Shown: positions 3,471 through 5,578 of the stretch, piece after piece | Layout of the letters: each line of letters opens with the position of its first letter | How positions within the stretch are numbered: position 1 is the first letter of the stretch | Source of the DNA: Hyphomicrobiales bacterium | Lineage (GTDB): Bacteria > Pseudomonadota > Alphaproteobacteria > Rhizobiales > Xanthobacteraceae | NCBI GenBank assembly: GCA_023266695.1 | Contig: JAHFPO010000142.1 | Location: 1 to 5,578 of the forward strand | Length of the DNA: 5,578 nt | Reading direction: 5' to 3' | Program-made: the position numbers and the translations under genes | Notes under the pieces: model-generated | What the model was told of the DNA's origin: nothing | What the model saw: the letters and a program-made list of their open reading frames with translations, nothing else | Database searches by the model: none

Positions 3471-5578
3471 CTAGCGCCGCGGCGGCAACGGCGGCGCCAT
3501 GATGCTGAACGAGGCGCCGGGATCGCGCGGACGCGGTGGCGGCAGCGGCACCCGCTTCGGCAAGGCGGCGGCGGGGGGCGCTGGCGTCGGTGTTTCGGCG
3601 GATCGTGGAGCGCGCGCGGGCGGGCGTTCGGGCGCTTCCAACTTGCCCGCGTCGCGCTCCATCGCGCGCATGGTGATCGCGGTCGCGAGCGCCGCCGCCT
3701 CGATCCCGCGCTCGGGTGCGCCAAGCAGCCCCCGCCAGCGCACCACGGCGCCGGCCTTCGCGCTCACGCCCGCGGGCGCCGAACCTTCGAGCTCGATCGC
3801 GGCTTCGAAGCTGAGACGGGCGAGATCGAGGCTTCCTTCCGCGGCGACCGCGACCGCTCCCGCCTGCGAGCGCGCCTTGCCGCTGCGCGCGGCGCCGGCG
3901 GCGACGATCACCGGCGCCTCCAGCTTGGCGAGGCGCAACGGCCCCTTGGCAAGCGCGGTCGCGAGGAGCGCTAGCACCCCCGCCTCGTCCGGCGGCTCCG
4001 CGCTCGCGGTCGCTGCGAGCACCTGGGCGAGCGCGCCCGGATCGAGGTCGTCGATCTCGACCGCTTCGAGCGCGAGCGTGCCTTGACCGGCGAGATTGGC
4101 CGCAAGCGCGGCTGGTGTGCGGCCACTGCCGGCGAACGAGAGCGCGAGATTTCCGCGTCCGCGCGCGATCGACTGCCAGCTGGCGGGCGCGATCAGGCGC
4201 GCGACCTCGAATTGCCCGAGCGCGATTCGGCCGTCGATAGCGAGCGCATCGCCGCGCACGAAGCGCGCCTGGCCGCCGAGCTTTCCGCCGGCGAGATCGG
4301 CGGCAAAATCCTCGATCGCGGCATCGTTCTCGCCGAGGCGCAATTTGAATTCCGCGTCGGTGGCGGTGATGGGGCCCAAGAGCTCGAGCGCCCCCACCGC
4401 GAATTCGACCGTTCCGGTCGCGCCCGCGAGCAGCGGCGTCCCGAGCCGCGCCTCGGACCAGAACGAACTCCCCTCCCCGGCGCGGCCGAGCGCCAAGCCG
4501 AGAACACTCGCGAGTCCGACCCGTGCGATTTCTAGCTTACCCGAGAACTTGGGGCGCTCGAGGCCGTCCACAAGAATGCGTCCGTGCGCGCGCTGATCGC
4601 CGATGTTCGCCGCGATATTTTCGAACGCGATCCCATCGCCCGCCCGCGTGAGCCGCGCGCTCACGGAGACGGGCGCGGCGTCCCCCCCGCCGGCGAGCGC
4701 CGGCGCGGCGAGGAGCGGACGCAGATCGGCCGCCTCCAGGCGCAGATTCAAGCGCGGCTCGATCCGCCCGCCGGCGAGGCTGCGGATTTCGCCCTCGCCG
4801 GTGAGGCTCGCGCCCGGAACCTGCAGCTGCAAAGTCACGGGCAGCGCGCCGGCGCGCGGCTTCAATGCGGCGAGCTCGAGGCGGCCTTCGCCCGGGACCG
4901 GGGGGGCCGGCGTGAGGCCGAGCATGGCGACGAGCCCGCCCGATTCCTGCGCTTCCAGCACGACCCGCGCCTCCTCGAACGATTCCATCCGCGGATCGAT
5001 GCGCGCGCCGAAGCGAACCCCGAATTCGGCGAGACGCCCTTCCGCCTCGATCGCAATGCCCGCAACCGATCCGCCGCCCGTTGCCGCACCCGTGAGTTTC
5101 AACGGCTTGCCGGCGGCGATCCGCAGCGTGAGCGCGGCCGCGTCTTCACCGCCGAGCGCTTGCGCGACGACGGCCAATCCTTCCGCGCGCGCGGCCGCGA
5201 CTTCGAATTCGATCCTGCCGTTGGCGCGTTCCCACGACGTACCGATGCGCCCGCTCGCCTTGGCCGACAACCCGTCGAGGTCGTCGATCAGCAGGCGCTC
5301 GACGGCGACGCCCTCGGCGGTGCGCGCCAGCGCCGCATCGATCCCGCGCAGGGGGCGACCGAGCACGCGCAGGCCGCGGCCCTTGAAACCGAGTTGCAGA
5401 TCGAGCGCGTCCGAACCCGCGATCGCGGCGGCGGCCATGGGCGCGAGGAGATCGAGGTCGATGCCGTCGGCATTGAGATCGGTCTCGATACGGGTGCGAC
5501 GCGTGCCCTCGCCTTCCACCAGAACGAGGCGCCCGCCAAGCTTGGCGTCGCCGAGGGCGAAATCGAGCTTGTCGATTG
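3471..5578 (-). CDS. AsmA-family protein, C-terminal ~700 residues (5' end outside window)
   Basis: The frame is open from the right edge to a TAG at 3473-3471, giving about 701 visible residues; no genuine start is present, and a GTG near 5519 is internal. AsmA-family proteins are large, inner-membrane-anchored periplasmic proteins made of repeated beta-strands, linked to outer-membrane assembly and lipid transport. Family traits seen here are alternating hydrophobic strands ending in LxG or AxG, units such as LDFALGDAKLGGRLVL and LRLEAADLRPLLAAPA, and the C-terminal AsmA region GRGNLALSFAGSGRTP followed by IDDLDPGALAQVLA. The end has a VVRWRGLLGAPERGIEAAALATAI segment, a basic helix, and a ~50-residue Pro/Ala/Arg-rich tail. 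The N-terminal membrane anchor would lie outside. The gene is convergent with folA and is probably unrelated to it in function. The subfamily (AsmA, TamB-like, YhdP-like) cannot be fixed; AsmA proper is favoured by the C-terminus. Confidence 0.85.
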   Translation of the reverse strand, partial: IDKLDFALGDAKLGGRLVLVEGEGTRRTRIETDLNADGIDLDLLAPMAAAAIAGSDALDLQLGFKGRGLRVLGRPLRGIDAALARTAEGVAVERLLIDDLDGLSAKASGRIGTSWERANGRIEFEVAAARAEGLAVVAQALGGEDAAALTLRIAAGKPLKLTGAATGGGSVAGIAIEAEGRLAEFGVRFGARIDPRMESFEEARVVLEAQESGGLVAMLGLTPAPPVPGEGRLELAALKPRAGALPVTLQLQVPGASLTGEGEIRSLAGGRIEPRLNLRLEAADLRPLLAAPALAGGGDAAPVSVSARLTRAGDGIAFENIAANIGDQRAHGRILVDGLERPKFSGKLEIARVGLASVLGLALGRAGEGSSFWSEARLGTPLLAGATGTVEFAVGALELLGPITATDAEFKLRLGENDAAIEDFAADLAGGKLGGQARFVRGDALAIDGRIALGQFEVARLIAPASWQSIARGRGNLALSFAGSGRTPAALAANLAGQGTLALEAVEIDDLDPGALAQVLAATASAEPPDEAGVLALLATALAKGPLRLAKLEAPVIVAAGAARSGKARSQAGAVAVAAEGSLDLARLSFEAAIELEGSAPAGVSAKAGAVVRWRGLLGAPERGIEAAALATAITMRAMERDAGKLEAPERPPARAPRSAETPTPAPPAAALPKRVPLPPPRPRDPGASFSIMAPPLPPRR

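Noticed and set aside
3499..4596. Plus-strand open frames opposite the AsmA-family gene
   Set aside because: They are Ala/Arg/Ser-rich shadows with no family features, whereas the minus-strand frame runs over 700 codons with AsmA traits.

Overview
The window looks like an alphaproteobacterial chromosome, most likely Hyphomicrobiales (Rhizobiales). Evidence for this is the circularly permuted (two-piece) tmRNA gene with proteolysis tag ANDNYAPVAQAA, an alpha-type SspB, an AsmA-family protein of rhizobial style, CTTGAC/CTATAT-type promoters, and the very high GC3 of the right half. I cannot place the genus.

Left part (1-986): the C-terminal end of an unrecognised protein (cut by the window edge) and a small hypothetical protein of 91 aa with a strong ribosome binding site. 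Both use fewer G/C-ending codons than the genes to the right, so this side may be accessory DNA.

Middle (987-1899): about 900 bases with no convincing gene. It is packed with inverted repeats: an excellent sigma70-type promoter followed at once by a stem-loop (candidate small RNA), a long rod-like hairpin, a perfect 14-bp palindrome, and a cluster of GTCAYCC...GGRTGAC palindromic repeats in which one unit seems inserted inside another. A short direct repeat, CGCRAGAACGA, separates these modules.

Right part (1900-5578): a core-genome segment. The permuted ssrA gene (acceptor piece first, coding piece second) is followed directly by sspB, the adaptor that delivers ssrA-tagged proteins to ClpXP. 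The source of the degradation tag and the factor that recognises it are therefore neighbours on the same strand. The folA gene (dihydrofolate reductase) overlaps the sspB stop by 3 bases and is probably translationally coupled to it. A bulged 11-bp hairpin separates folA from a convergent, 5'-truncated AsmA-family gene that runs off the right edge.

I found no CRISPR array, intact insertion sequence, integrase or obviously new multi-gene system. The points most worth a second look are the ssrA-sspB linkage, the unassigned promoter plus stem-loop at 1133-1223, and the nested palindromes at 1601-1782.
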